This document shows positions 1 to 7,481 of a stretch of 49,687 nt of DNA, piece after piece. The notes beneath the pieces are model-generated. The model was not told the DNA's origin, did not search any database, and was given only the letters and a program-made list of their open reading frames with translations. Made by a program: the position numbers and the translations under genes. The stretch spans positions 1-49,687 of the forward strand of contig CAZKDZ010000312.1 of the NCBI GenBank assembly GCA_964551635.1, written 5' to 3'. This DNA is from JAAXHE01 sp964551635 (GTDB lineage Bacteria; Latescibacterota; UBA2968; GCA-2709665). The first letter of the stretch is position 1. Each line of letters begins with the position of its first letter.

Positions 1-137
1 AACTCATCGACAGAATTCAAACCTTCACCGACAACTACAACGAGACGTCCAAACCTTTCGTCTGGACCGCCACCGCACAATCGATCCTCGAAAAAGTCGA
101 ACGATTATGTAAAGCTATTTCTGGGACAGGACACTAG
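1..137 (+). pseudogene. IS630-type transposase, C-terminal end (cut by window edge)
   Basis: The frame opening at base 3 encodes about 44 residues and ends at a TAG at 135-137. It carries the typical IS630/Tc1-mariner transposase C-terminus: a DNYNET segment, then KPFVWTATAQSILEKV, then a Cys-containing end. The real IS630 enzyme is a DDE recombinase of about 340 residues, so only the last tenth is visible. Whether the rest of the gene is intact upstream cannot be seen. The flank immediately after the stop recurs in inverted orientation near 12.4 kb, which suggests it belongs to the element end. The family call rests on remembered motif similarity. Confidence 0.7.
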
Positions 138-239
138 GACACTGTACGTGAACTGAAAAAATGTCCTTCATGACGACCATTTCGGCCTGTTTCGAAGGGT
201 TTCGTCGCGGTGCCGCATTGTGGCTCTTGCGGAATCGAG
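127..239 (+). repeat. IS630-flank repeat, copy A
   Basis: About 113 bp directly after the transposase stop match the reverse complement of 12344-12459 at roughly 85 percent by eye, with a few small indels. Both copies share the strings ACGTGAAC, GGCCGAAATGG (read on the opposite strand here) and an AAAAAATGTCC block. This is probably the end region of the IS630-type element. The open frames across it are fortuitous. Confidence 0.75.
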
Positions 240-460
240 GTTGATTCCAGCCACGGATTTTTCGCGTATTTCGTCGTCTCGCCTTTTCTTCTTTCGTTCT
301 TCGTTTTTTCGCGTTTTTCGTATTCTCGTAGTTTCGCCTTTCGCAGTCTCGTATTCTCGCAGTTTCGTATTCTCGTATTCTCGTAGTCTCGCCTTTCGTA
401 GTTTCGTAGTCTCGTATTCTCGTAGTTTCGTTTCTTCGCGTGTTTCGTAGTCTCTGATGT
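226..460 (+). repeat. Periodic TTTCGTAGT-type low-complexity tract (copy 1)
   Basis: After a GATTCCAGCCACGGATTT lead-in, the sequence becomes a degenerate tandem array of 6-12 bp units of the form TTTCGTAGT, CTCGTATTCTCG and TTTCGCC. It runs to about 35 bp before the XdhC gene. The same lead-in and array type recur at 31722-31845 before the gamma-glutamyltransferase. Open frames on both strands consist only of repeated short motifs and are not credible genes. It fills most of the gene-free 138-495 stretch. Confidence 0.8.
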
Positions 461-495
461 TATTTTCCAAGTAGCTTCTGAAGGGGGTGGTTCTG

Positions 496-1611
496 ATGAA
501 GGACGTGTTCTCAGAAGCCCTGGATATGATTTCGTCGGGAGAGAATGCGGCGTTGTCAACGATTGTCTCCAGCAAGGGTTCCCTGCCGATGAGCAAGAAG
601 GCCAAAATGCTCGTGCGTCCCGATGGCGAGATCGTAGGGACGGTGGGCGGCGGCTGCCTCGAGGCTGATGTCTGGGCCGAAGCACGGGAAGTGATGGATA
701 CGGGCGTACCCACGCTTCAGCGGTTTATACTCACCGAGGAACACGCCGGCGAAAACGGATTGAATTGCGGCGGCAACGTCGAAATCTTCACGGAGCCGCT
801 GTTCAGGGGCCGTTCCGAGACTGTACTCGAGGCGGTGGCCAAGGTACGCAAAGCCAGGGAATCGGCGGTGCTGGCCACCCTCGTGTCCGGAGGGGATCCG
901 TCGAAATGGAGTGCAAAGCTGCTCGTCCGCGCCGACGGGACGTCGGTGGGGTCGTTGGGATGGCCGGACGCCGACGCCGCAATCCTTAGCGAAGTCGCTG
1001 AAATGGAGACGATTCCCGAGGACCTGCTCGAGGTGGTTTCGCTGGACGCGGACGAATCCGCAGGCCCGCTGAAGGTCTTTATGGAGTCGATCTGCCCTGA
1101 GCCCACGCTCTACCTCTTTGGAGGCGGGCACGTTTCGTTCGCCATCGCCCGTATCGCGTTCACCGTGGGCTTTCGAATCGTCGTTATCGACGACCGTCCC
1201 ATGTTCGCCAACAGGGAGCGATTTCCCATGGCGGACGAGACGCTCACGCTGGAAATGGAAACGGCGTTCGAACACCTGCAGATCGACGATCTGTCCTATA
1301 TTATCGCGGTGACCAGAGGACACCAGCACGACAAGCCGATTGTGGAGCAGGCGGTATGGACCGATGCCGCCTACATCGGCATGATTGGCAGCAGGCGCAA
1401 GATCGCGTTGATGTGGAAGGAACTGGAGGCGAAGGGAATCAGCAGGGAGCGCCTTGAGGAGATTCACGCGCCTATCGGACTGGACATTGGCGCGGATTCC
1501 CCGGAGGAAATCGCCATCAGCGTGGTTTCCGAACTCATTCAGGCGCGCCGCTCCGGAGGCAAGCCCGCGCATGGGGCAAGATCGCTTGCCGGAGGCCCCG
1601 CGGTATCGTGA
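496..1611 (+). CDS. XdhC/CoxI family protein (molybdenum hydroxylase maturation)
   Basis: This 371-residue protein has the two-part architecture of XdhC/CoxI proteins. The N-terminal XdhC_CoxI domain holds the GTVGGGCLEADVW segment (about residues 48-60) and an LNCGGNVE motif. The C-terminal Rossmann-like domain starts with LYLFGGGHVSFAIA and contains VIDDRP and a GMIGSRRK motif. Family members bind molybdenum cofactor and help insert the sulfurated cofactor into xanthine dehydrogenase or CO dehydrogenase-type hydroxylases. The ATG at 496 is preferred over the in-frame GTG at 487, because an AAGGGGG ribosome site at 481-487 overlaps that GTG and sits 8 bp before the ATG. No hydroxylase subunit genes lie next to it in the window, so its client is unknown. 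Confidence 0.9.
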   Translation: MKDVFSEALDMISSGENAALSTIVSSKGSLPMSKKAKMLVRPDGEIVGTVGGGCLEADVWAEAREVMDTGVPTLQRFILTEEHAGENGLNCGGNVEIFTEPLFRGRSETVLEAVAKVRKARESAVLATLVSGGDPSKWSAKLLVRADGTSVGSLGWPDADAAILSEVAEMETIPEDLLEVVSLDADESAGPLKVFMESICPEPTLYLFGGGHVSFAIARIAFTVGFRIVVIDDRPMFANRERFPMADETLTLEMETAFEHLQIDDLSYIIAVTRGHQHDKPIVEQAVWTDAAYIGMIGSRRKIALMWKELEAKGISRERLEEIHAPIGLDIGADSPEEIAISVVSELIQARRSGGKPAHGARSLAGGPAVS

Positions 1612-1731
1612 GAAGGAGACTTGAGAAACGCATTCTGCCGCACCGCACCTGTATCGCGCCCTCTTCCGTGAACCATTCCTTTCTAACCATGAGCGAAAGT
1701 CCGGCATCGAGGGCATAATATGGGAAATTGA

Positions 1732-1782
1732 TCTACCCTTCTTCCTTCTTCCATTTTCCTTCTTCCTTCTTCCTTTTTTTTT
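1732..1782 (+). repeat. Polypyrimidine CTTCCTTCTTCC tract
   Basis: About 50 bases of almost pure pyrimidine built from CTTCCTT and CTTCTTCC units end in a run of nine T. It lies between the XdhC gene and the terminator hairpin. No coding potential is seen. Confidence 0.7.
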
Positions 1783-1795
1783 GTAGGCGCATTCG

Positions 1796-1844
1796 GCCGT
1801 TCGGGTTGGCGTTTAACGCCAGGATCCCGAACGGCGTCTTTTTT
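1796..1844 (+). terminator. Rho-independent terminator after XdhC
   Basis: A perfect 10-bp stem (GCCGTTCGGG at 1796-1805 with CCCGAACGGC at 1826-1835) encloses a second small inverted repeat (TGGCGTT/AACGCCA). Six T follow at 1839-1844. It separates the XdhC gene from the PspA-like gene. The 1612-1984 stretch holds only this hairpin, the pyrimidine tract and an AT-rich segment that may include the downstream promoter. Confidence 0.85.
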
Positions 1845-1984
1845 AATTGTGCGATATATTATTAAAAAACCACTATTTATTTACAGATTCGGTTTCTGGC
1901 ACGGCATTTGTTCTGTCTACAGGCAACACGGAGAAGAACATCCCGGGGTGGAAATACCCGATCAGCTACCGAAAGGAGACCGGC

Positions 1985-2665
1985 ATGGCCGCAGGGACAC
2001 TGTCGAGGATCGCGAATATCATCAGAGCGGACGTGGATGATCTGCTGAACCGGATGGAAGACCCGGAAAAGATGTCGCGTCTGATGATGACGGAAATGGA
2101 GAACGCCGTCAACGATGCCGTTGCCGCCGTGGCCGATTCCATAGCCGGCAAGCGACTGCTCGAACGCCGGGTGAAGGCGCGGAGGGCGGACGCCGAGGCC
2201 TGGGACCGGACTGCCGAGCGGTCCGTTTCACGGGGCGACGACGACCTCGCCCGACTGGCGCTCGAGCGAAAGGCCGAGGTGGAGGCGGAAGCCGAAGAGC
2301 TTGGTAAAGCGCTGGCCGAGGCAGAGAACGTGACCGTCCAACTCGAGCGGCAATGCGCGCGTTTGAAGGTTCGCCTCAACGAGGCCAGGGCGCGTCAGAG
2401 GAACCTCGTCGCCAGAAGCCGCGCGGCAAGAGGAATCGATTCAGCCGCAGGTACCTCGGTTCGGATTCACGAAGAGGCGTTTGAGCGTTTCGACGCGCTC
2501 TGCAGGCGGGTAGACCACGATGAAGCGGCGGCCGAGGTTTACGAGGAAATCGCCGGAAGCAACCCGGATGCGGACGAACGGCTCGAAGAGTTAGCCCGGA
2601 AGGAACGGGTCGACGCGCAGTTGAGCGAGATGAAAAACCGGTTAGAGGCAAGAGGTGAGACGTAG
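1985..2665 (+). CDS. PspA/IM30 family membrane-stress protein
   Basis: This 226-residue protein is close to the usual PspA/Vipp1 length of about 220. It is almost entirely charged heptad-like helix: an N-terminal amphipathic segment (MAAGTLSRIANIIRADVDDLL), a DPEKMSRLMMTEME motif near residues 27-40 typical of the family, then long coiled coil rich in Arg, Glu and Ala. PspA/IM30 proteins form ESCRT-III-like assemblies on the inner membrane and protect it from stress. The ATG at 1985 has an AAAGGAG ribosome site 7 bp upstream. The frame is open further upstream but only through non-family sequence. A small membrane protein follows 240 bp downstream, after a terminator-like hairpin. Confidence 0.88.
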   Translation: MAAGTLSRIANIIRADVDDLLNRMEDPEKMSRLMMTEMENAVNDAVAAVADSIAGKRLLERRVKARRADAEAWDRTAERSVSRGDDDLARLALERKAEVEAEAEELGKALAEAENVTVQLERQCARLKVRLNEARARQRNLVARSRAARGIDSAAGTSVRIHEEAFERFDALCRRVDHDEAAAEVYEEIAGSNPDADERLEELARKERVDAQLSEMKNRLEARGET

Positions 2666-2718
2666 AGGGTAGAAAAAAGGCGGGTAGAGGTAAGAGGGTA
2701 GACGGTAGATGAAATCCT
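2654..2718 (+). repeat. Purine-rich GAGGGTAGA low-complexity tract
   Basis: Repeats of GAGGGTAGA, GCGGGTAGAGG and GAGGGTAGACGG, with AGAGGTGAGACG at the 5' end, follow and slightly overlap the end of the PspA-like gene. This is another periodic intergenic tract of the kind found elsewhere in the window. Confidence 0.6.
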
Positions 2719-2807
2719 TGCCCGATATTTTATTTCTTACTTGCCTCCGGCACGAGAGGAAACCTCACAGGGCAGGAAATCTCTAACGTCTTCCGTCTCA
2801 CGTCTCC

Positions 2808-2840
2808 CCACATCTGATGGTCCGGGGAGATGTGGCTTTT
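2808..2840 (+). terminator. Probable terminator after the PspA-like gene
   Basis: CCACATCT at 2808-2815 pairs with AGATGTGG at 2828-2835 around a 12-base loop. CTTTTGATTTTG follows. The stem is modest and the T-run interrupted, so strength is uncertain. Confidence 0.6.
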
Positions 2841-2851
2841 GATTTTGTTTT

Positions 2852-2888
2852 TAGCTGACCGCTGACTGCTGATCGCTGATAGCTTTTC
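2852..2888 (+). repeat. AGCTGACCGCTGACTGCTGAT-type repeat (copy 1)
   Basis: This is a degenerate 7-8 bp period of GCTGAC/GCTGAT units ending in AGCTTTTCTTT, directly before the ribosome site of the small membrane protein. A similar tract lies at 11538-11587, directly before the ferredoxin gene. Confidence 0.65.
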
Positions 2889-2905
2889 TTTGGGAGGACA
2901 ATTCG

Positions 2906-3091
2906 ATGGTCAAATTCCTTGGGTTCTGCCTGCTGGCTGCAGGAGGGTTGGTTGCGCTGTTTCTGCTGGGCGGACTCATCGGAATCGCGCTGGGGCTGGT
3001 CTGGTTCGCGATCAAGCTCGCCGTTCCGATCTTGTTGATCTATCTGGGCTACAGGTTGCTGGTTCGCGACAGACATCGAATCGCATATTAG
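2906..3091 (+). CDS. Small membrane protein, unknown function
   Basis: This 61-residue protein has two hydrophobic segments (about residues 4-24 and 28-50) split by glycines, then a short basic tail (RDRHRIAY). It has no cytoplasmic domain. A GGGAGGA ribosome site about 8 bp before the ATG supports translation. Its position after a PspA-like gene suggests a membrane-stress accessory, by analogy with small Psp membrane proteins. The residues are not specific enough to name it, and the terminator-like hairpin between the two genes argues against strict co-transcription. Confidence 0.6.
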   Translation: MVKFLGFCLLAAGGLVALFLLGGLIGIALGLVWFAIKLAVPILLIYLGYRLLVRDRHRIAY

Positions 3092-3237
3092 CAGATCGGT
3101 TTCGAGTCACTTGATCCCGATATTTCAAAAAACCGTTGGTACCGATGTTCGTTTTGAGTATTTTGGAGCATCGAATGCCGGCGGTTTTCTTGTGCCTGCA
3201 AGTGATTACATGACGTATGCGAATCAGGGAGACGGCA

Positions 3238-4050
3238 ATGTCCGTTGCTAAGAAAAAAAGCCCCACGACGCCTGACGACGTGGCGTTTTACCGGGAAAAC
3301 GGGTTCATAAGGTATCCGGAGTTTTTTTCGAGAGACGAAGTTGCCGCGCTAGGGGATGCCATCGACCGGGCTATCGAGACCAACAGGGAGCGAATTGTCG
3401 GTGCACCGGACGGCGGCCGGACTTCCGAGGCGTACGAAAAGGTCTTCAACCAGATGGTGAACCTCTGGACGGATTTTCCGGACGTGAAAGACTATGCGTT
3501 CAACCACGCACTGGCCGAAGCCGCCAGGCGACTCTCGGAGTGCCGCCACGTGCGGATCTATCACGACCACGCCATGGTCAAGCCCGGCGGGTCCGGAAGC
3601 CGCGCGACCAACTGGCATCAGGATCTGCCGTATTGGCCGATGGAGCCGGACGGCGCGCTATCGGCCTGGGTAGCAGTGGACGACGTAACGGTCGAGAACG
3701 GGTGCCTTCACTTTGTTCCCGGCTCCCACAAGCTGGGCCCGCAGGAACCGATCGCGCTGGGGGTGGCGGGAGAGAGCATCGTGGACAAGATGGCGGAGAA
3801 GGGGCACGCGGTGGCCGAACCCGTCGCGATGGAAATGCCCGCGGGCGGGGTGACCTTTCATCACGGCTGCAATTTCCATCACGCGGGCGCCAACCTGACC
3901 GACAGGCCGCGCCGTGCGTTCGCCGTGATATATATCCCTGACTACGTTCGCTTCACGGGAGGCAAGGACGCGGCCGGCGCGGCGGATGAAATGACTCCGG
4001 GGGGATCCTGGGAACACCCTGTACATCCAATCCTGGCCGGTCCGCAGTAA
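3238..4050 (+). CDS. Phytanoyl-CoA dioxygenase (PhyH) family protein
   Basis: This 270-residue non-haem Fe(II)/2-oxoglutarate oxygenase of the PhyH family has the iron-binding H127-x-D129 in NWHQDLPYWP. The distal part HHAGANLTDRPRRAF supplies the third histidine and the 2-oxoglutarate-binding arginine. The N-terminus FYRENGFIRYPEFFSRDEV is typical of the family. Such enzymes hydroxylate carbon next to an acyl or other anchoring group; the substrate cannot be inferred. The ATG at 3238 follows a GGGAGA site, whereas the in-frame ATG at 3217 has none. A second PhyH gene starts 43 bp downstream in the same direction, so the two are probably one transcript. Confidence 0.9.
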   Translation: MSVAKKKSPTTPDDVAFYRENGFIRYPEFFSRDEVAALGDAIDRAIETNRERIVGAPDGGRTSEAYEKVFNQMVNLWTDFPDVKDYAFNHALAEAARRLSECRHVRIYHDHAMVKPGGSGSRATNWHQDLPYWPMEPDGALSAWVAVDDVTVENGCLHFVPGSHKLGPQEPIALGVAGESIVDKMAEKGHAVAEPVAMEMPAGGVTFHHGCNFHHAGANLTDRPRRAFAVIYIPDYVRFTGGKDAAGAADEMTPGGSWEHPVHPILAGPQ

Positions 4051-4093
4051 AGCGGTTTCACGGGGTCGCCGAACCTTAAGGGGTATATGACAT

Positions 4094-4876
4094 ATGCTGA
4101 CCGATGCACAGATCTTTGAATTTCACGAACGAGGATTCCTTAACGGCGGGCGCCTGCTGGACGATGGGCAGGTCGAGACGCTGCAGCGTGAACTGGACCG
4201 TGTGATCGCGGACCGGGACCGGACGGACGTTCCGCAGCCCGTTCATCTGCGAAATCTGAATCAGAATCCGGAAACGCCCGTCTGGCAGATCGTCAATATC
4301 TGGGCCGCGAGCGATCCGTTTCGAAAACTCACAGGCATGCGCAAGGTCGTGGAGGAGGTGGCGCAGCTGACGGGAGCGAAACGGCTCCGCGTGTGGCACG
4401 ATCAGGTCCAGTACAAGCCGGCGGAGCGCGGCGGCGTCACCATGTGGCACCAGGATGCGCCGTTATGGCCCATTCTCGCGCCGATGACGGAGGTGAGCGC
4501 CTGGGTGGCCCTGGACGACGTTGACGAGTCGAACGGATGTATGAGCATGGTCCCGGGGTCCCATCTATGGGGAAACCAGATCGACTTCATACGGTCGGTC
4601 GAGAACTACGACGACATGCCGGGGGAGTGGAACGGACACCGCGTGGAAATCGTCCGGTGTCCTGTGGAAAAGGGCGAGGTGCACTACCACCACGCGCTGA
4701 CCTGGCACGGATCCCACGCCAACACGAGCAACCGCCCCCGCCGCGCCATCGCCATCCACTACATGACCCACGAGACGCGCTACGTGGCCTCCGGACAGCA
4801 CGTGATGAAACCCTTCGTCGAGGTCGAAGACGGAGCGTTGATGGAGGGAAAACACTTCCCGCAGATCTGGCCGTAG
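4094..4876 (+). CDS. Phytanoyl-CoA dioxygenase (PhyH) family protein
   Basis: This 260-residue paralogue of the preceding gene has H119-x-D121 in MWHQDAPLWP and a distal HGSHANTSNRPRRAIAIHYM containing the third metal histidine and the 2-oxoglutarate arginine. It starts with DAQIFEFHERGFL, the usual PhyH opening. The two neighbours are clearly diverged, so they probably act on different substrates or successive positions, although a heterodimer is possible. It lies 43 bp after the first PhyH gene and is followed by a repeat-filled gap. Confidence 0.9.
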   Translation: MLTDAQIFEFHERGFLNGGRLLDDGQVETLQRELDRVIADRDRTDVPQPVHLRNLNQNPETPVWQIVNIWAASDPFRKLTGMRKVVEEVAQLTGAKRLRVWHDQVQYKPAERGGVTMWHQDAPLWPILAPMTEVSAWVALDDVDESNGCMSMVPGSHLWGNQIDFIRSVENYDDMPGEWNGHRVEIVRCPVEKGEVHYHHALTWHGSHANTSNRPRRAIAIHYMTHETRYVASGQHVMKPFVEVEDGALMEGKHFPQIWP

Positions 4877-4914
4877 ACAGGAAGGCTGTCGAATGGCCGA
4901 GGGACTAAGACGCG

Positions 4915-4938
4915 TGGTCATTGAGCTTGTCGAAATGC
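4915..4938 (+). repeat. Dispersed GTCATTGAGCTTGTCGAAATG repeat unit
   Basis: A short unit reading GGTCATTGAGCTTGTCGAAA belongs to the same CTTCGACAAGCTC family seen at 21799-21818 and, degenerated, at 5180-5210. From memory, such units recur in many environmental bacterial genomes. It is non-coding. Confidence 0.55.
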
Positions 4939-5052
4939 CCGCGCTTCAACTCGCTCGTTTCCGTAAGCGCCTCCCGAGCGTCACCAGTGTTTTTTACCGT
5001 AGCGCGAACTCGCAGTTCGCGCACGCTGACTTCGCGCCCTCACCTCATCATC

Positions 5053-5215
5053 ACTCCCCCCTTGAGGGGGAGTCGGCAAGCCAAGGGCGTCAGCCCGCAG
5101 GCGCGCCGGTGGGGGGACCTTTAGCCTGCCCCGAGCCTGTCGTCGGTACGCCTCCTGAGCCGCTCCCTGAGCCGTTGTCCTGAGCCTGCCGAAGGGTTGT
5201 CGAAGGGTCGGCGAA
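5053..5215 (+). repeat. Composite ACTCCCCC-palindrome/GTCGAAGGG repeat, copy 1
   Basis: The element starts with the palindrome ACTCCCCC/GGGGGAGT (5053-5073). It continues through a GGTGGGGGG block and ends in several CCTGAGCC and GTCGAAGGG units. The same parts occur in opposite order and orientation at 21761-21857, so these are inverted copies of one composite element. It fills most of the 4877-5297 gene-free stretch, where no gene is seen. Confidence 0.65.
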
Positions 5216-5297
5216 GGAGTCGAAAATCACACAAGGGCTGGCAAAACACCGTCATTGCGTGGGCTGAGCTTTTTTCATTCTGAAAGGGGTGGATTTT

Positions 5298-5468
5298 GTG
5301 TTTGTTCTTACTGAGGCGTTCAAGAAATGGCAATTTGAGAGAGGTATCAAGAGGGGTCATAAGGAACGGGATAAATTGGTGATGCAGTGGTTCGAAATCG
5401 AGAAAGAAAAGGGACCTGAAGGATTTCAGTCACTGCCGCCTTTTCTCGATAACGGACACACTCAGTAG
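5298..5468 (+). CDS. Small hypothetical protein, possibly a gene remnant
   Basis: A GTG-initiated frame of 56 residues follows an AAGGGGTGG ribosome site. The product is charged and probably helical, with a KKWQFERGIKRGHKERDK segment, then QWFEIEKEKG and a proline-rich end. The frame is open only from base 5268. The tail-like composition suggests the C-terminus of a larger helical protein left after rearrangement, but I do not recognise a family. It sits between the repeat block and the HEPN gene on the same strand. Confidence 0.4.
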   Translation: MFVLTEAFKKWQFERGIKRGHKERDKLVMQWFEIEKEKGPEGFQSLPPFLDNGHTQ

Positions 5469-5537
5469 GCCATACAGCCTTTCAGATTCCTGAATGTCGA
5501 CAAGATCTCGCTAACGTACAGGTGGCGATGTTTTTCA

Positions 5538-5558
5538 ATTCGTATTTTGTACACGAAT
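5538..5558. promoter_or_regulatory. Inverted repeat upstream of the HEPN gene
   Basis: ATTCGT at 5538-5543 and ACGAAT at 5553-5558 form a 6-bp inverted repeat with a 9-base spacer, about 100 bp before the HEPN gene start. It could be an operator; no convincing promoter boxes were placed. Confidence 0.3.
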
Positions 5559-5658
5559 CGTCGAAGCAGTCGACCCACTTGAAGTCTCAATGATCAACCC
5601 CCACCCGTCAGTTGATGAACCTTCGGATTAAGGCGTAAATTCCCGGGGAGTATTGCGG

Positions 5659-6399
5659 ATGCTCGAAGAATACGAGAACATCGACAATATCGAATTGATT
5701 CGAAACAATCTTCGACATATCAATGCTGAACTCGATTCGACCAAACCAAGTCCTATGCGGATCGCAAAAGAGAGTCACCAACTACTCTCCCGCATGATGG
5801 TCGAAGTGCTCCGCGGAACTTCAAACGCGCCCATCCTCGGAAGGCCTCAAAAGAATAGGAGATATTGGTACAAAAAGGGGAACGATCCCTGGATGGTAAT
5901 CCAGAAGGAAAGAATCGAGGGATGCTGCAGGGCGTGGAGATACTCTGAGCCAGCCTCCGGTTCTCCGCCGTGTAATCGCGAGCGAAGGGGCTCCAATCAG
6001 GAACGAAACGACTTCCTGGTTGGATTCTATGACCTCTTGGCGATGATCCAGGCGCAGTGCTTCATGCATCGCTACGTCCATAGCGAGGTCGTTTCCGTCT
6101 CGGACACGGAAATGCATCTGCTCGAGTGGCTCCATGAGGAAATACGAAACGACTTCGAGCATTTTATCCCAAAGAAGCTGCTGGTCTGCACAGATGATTG
6201 TCTGCGTGCTGGCGAACTCTGTCTGCGGCTCGCAATGGATTTACTCACTAAGTCCAATAATGTCAATTTCCTGCTGGTCGGATTGGAAGGCCTACGAAAC
6301 GAGCTTTCTTCAACACTTGCTTCTCTTACAACGCGATCGGAATGGTTTCCACAAGAGTCCACCGACTTTGAAAGACAAGGAACGATACACGGCACGTGA
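5659..6399 (+). CDS. HEPN-like domain protein (putative RNase toxin or defence)
   Basis: This 246-residue helical protein carries a HEPN-type R-x4-H motif in EIRNDFEHFIPK (R163 to H168), preceded by an acidic helix. The N-terminal part (IAKESHQLLSRMMVEVLRGTSNAP) resembles the first helix pair of stand-alone HEPN proteins. HEPN domains are frequently RNA-cleaving toxins in toxin-antitoxin and anti-phage systems. The ATG at 5659 has GGGGAG 8 bp upstream; the earlier TTG at 5653 is disfavoured. The next gene, about 50-110 bp downstream, encodes a multi-pass membrane protein, so the two may form one unit. The HEPN call rests on motif pattern, without alignment. Confidence 0.6.
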   Translation: MLEEYENIDNIELIRNNLRHINAELDSTKPSPMRIAKESHQLLSRMMVEVLRGTSNAPILGRPQKNRRYWYKKGNDPWMVIQKERIEGCCRAWRYSEPASGSPPCNRERRGSNQERNDFLVGFYDLLAMIQAQCFMHRYVHSEVVSVSDTEMHLLEWLHEEIRNDFEHFIPKKLLVCTDDCLRAGELCLRLAMDLLTKSNNVNFLLVGLEGLRNELSSTLASLTTRSEWFPQESTDFERQGTIHGT

Positions 6400-6515
6400 A
6401 GCTCGAAGGGCGAAAAGACGAGATTCTTCGACGGAAGGTGGGGGACTGAATCATCAAGGATACGAAGAGTAGTGAGAGCCGGGAAGGATTCACAAACACC
6501 GAATTCGAACACGAG

Positions 6516-7094
6516 TTGTTCCAAGAGCTTAAGTGGAAGCATCTTTCAGAAGTTCCCGACTGCCCCATCGCTTCGTTTTGCGACCTGTTGAAGGAAGTTA
6601 GAGCAGGGAGTTTTCTCGTCTCGGTGGATTACATAGCCGCGAATAGGCTCGCACTCATGCCGTCCAGCCCGATTTTTTCGTTTGCTTCGGCCATTATCAG
6701 TTGGGTTCCCTATCTGGTCGCCGTGGCTTGTCTACCTGCTGCGTACCTGGTTGGCGACGGCTGGGTCATCGCTGGTGTTCCGTTGTCATTGATCGCTATG
6801 TACATTTCGACCCCCGTCAACCCAGTGCGGCGGTACATAACGCTGATTGGAATTCTTGCGGTCGCGGGAGCCTTGTGGTTCGGGTCGCATTCCGCGATGA
6901 CGCCGGCAATCCTATGCGTTTCTTACGCGGTTTCGTTTTCTGCCATCCGATTCCTCTACTTTCTGAATTCACGGAGGCTCACACGTGCGGCACTCGGCTC
7001 CGAACCCATTTTCCTCTGGCTGCTTGAGAACCGACATTCTTACTTAATTAACACCAGTACCGACGAGATTTTTTGGGGCGAACGAGAAGAATAG
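6516..7094 (+). CDS. Multi-pass membrane protein paired with the HEPN gene
   Basis: This protein has about 192 residues from the TTG at 6516. It has a soluble N-terminal part, then four hydrophobic segments (roughly residues 53-78, 80-97, 106-124 and 128-148) and a soluble tail ending in EIFWGEREE. The same frame is open without ATG, GTG or TTG back to a stop at 6447-6449. The upstream residues (for example REGFTNTEFEHELFQELKWKHL) look protein-like, and a GGAAGGTGGGG site ends near 6443. The true start may therefore be an ATC codon at 6450 or 6453. No family is recognised. Context suggests a membrane partner of the HEPN protein. Confidence 0.6.
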   Translation: MFQELKWKHLSEVPDCPIASFCDLLKEVRAGSFLVSVDYIAANRLALMPSSPIFSFASAIISWVPYLVAVACLPAAYLVGDGWVIAGVPLSLIAMYISTPVNPVRRYITLIGILAVAGALWFGSHSAMTPAILCVSYAVSFSAIRFLYFLNSRRLTRAALGSEPIFLWLLENRHSYLINTSTDEIFWGEREE

Positions 7095-7481
7095 TGGGCA
7101 CCTGTATAGATTTGGCTGACTCTAAATGTACCGCGATCGTCAAGGATGCTTCGAAGGTGGAGGACTTCGGCAGGCGAAAGATGGACTGGCGCCAGACTTC
7201 CGCGCGGGTATATTGCAGGAAGGGAATTGGCAGGTTTGGTCAAACTGAAGCCGTGATGAGAAGAGCCCAATGGAAAGTCAGCAACCGATGGGCTTCCGCG
7301 ACGTTGCCTTTGTCGATTTATGGACCGTCTGGTGGTAACTGAATTGCTGCTTTTCGTCGGACCGAAATTCAAATGTCGCTAATCCGCCCAGATGGACCGT
7401 TCAGTACGGACCTGCCGTAGGTTCATTTGATTTCTTGGTTATTTTGGTGGTGTAACTCACTTTCCGCATTCATTCCGTATC
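7095..7481. other. Gene-free stretch
   Basis: Between the membrane protein and the truncated nuclease I see no gene with a ribosome site or recognisable protein. A plus-strand frame at 7073-7342 overlaps the preceding gene and has no family features. The stretch may be where the N-terminal half of the next gene was replaced. Confidence 0.5.

Noticed and set aside
168..713. Long Arg/Glu/Thr-rich open frames on both strands over 134-713
   Set aside because: They are direct readouts of a periodic repeat tract, have no ribosome site or family similarity, and overlap the XdhC gene.
4915..5215. CRISPR-like array in the repeat-rich gap
   Set aside because: The units are irregular and nested palindromes without equal spacers; no Cas-like gene is in the window.
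7073..7342. 89-codon plus-strand frame after the membrane protein
   Set aside because: It overlaps the preceding gene, has no ribosome site and its composition is not protein-like.
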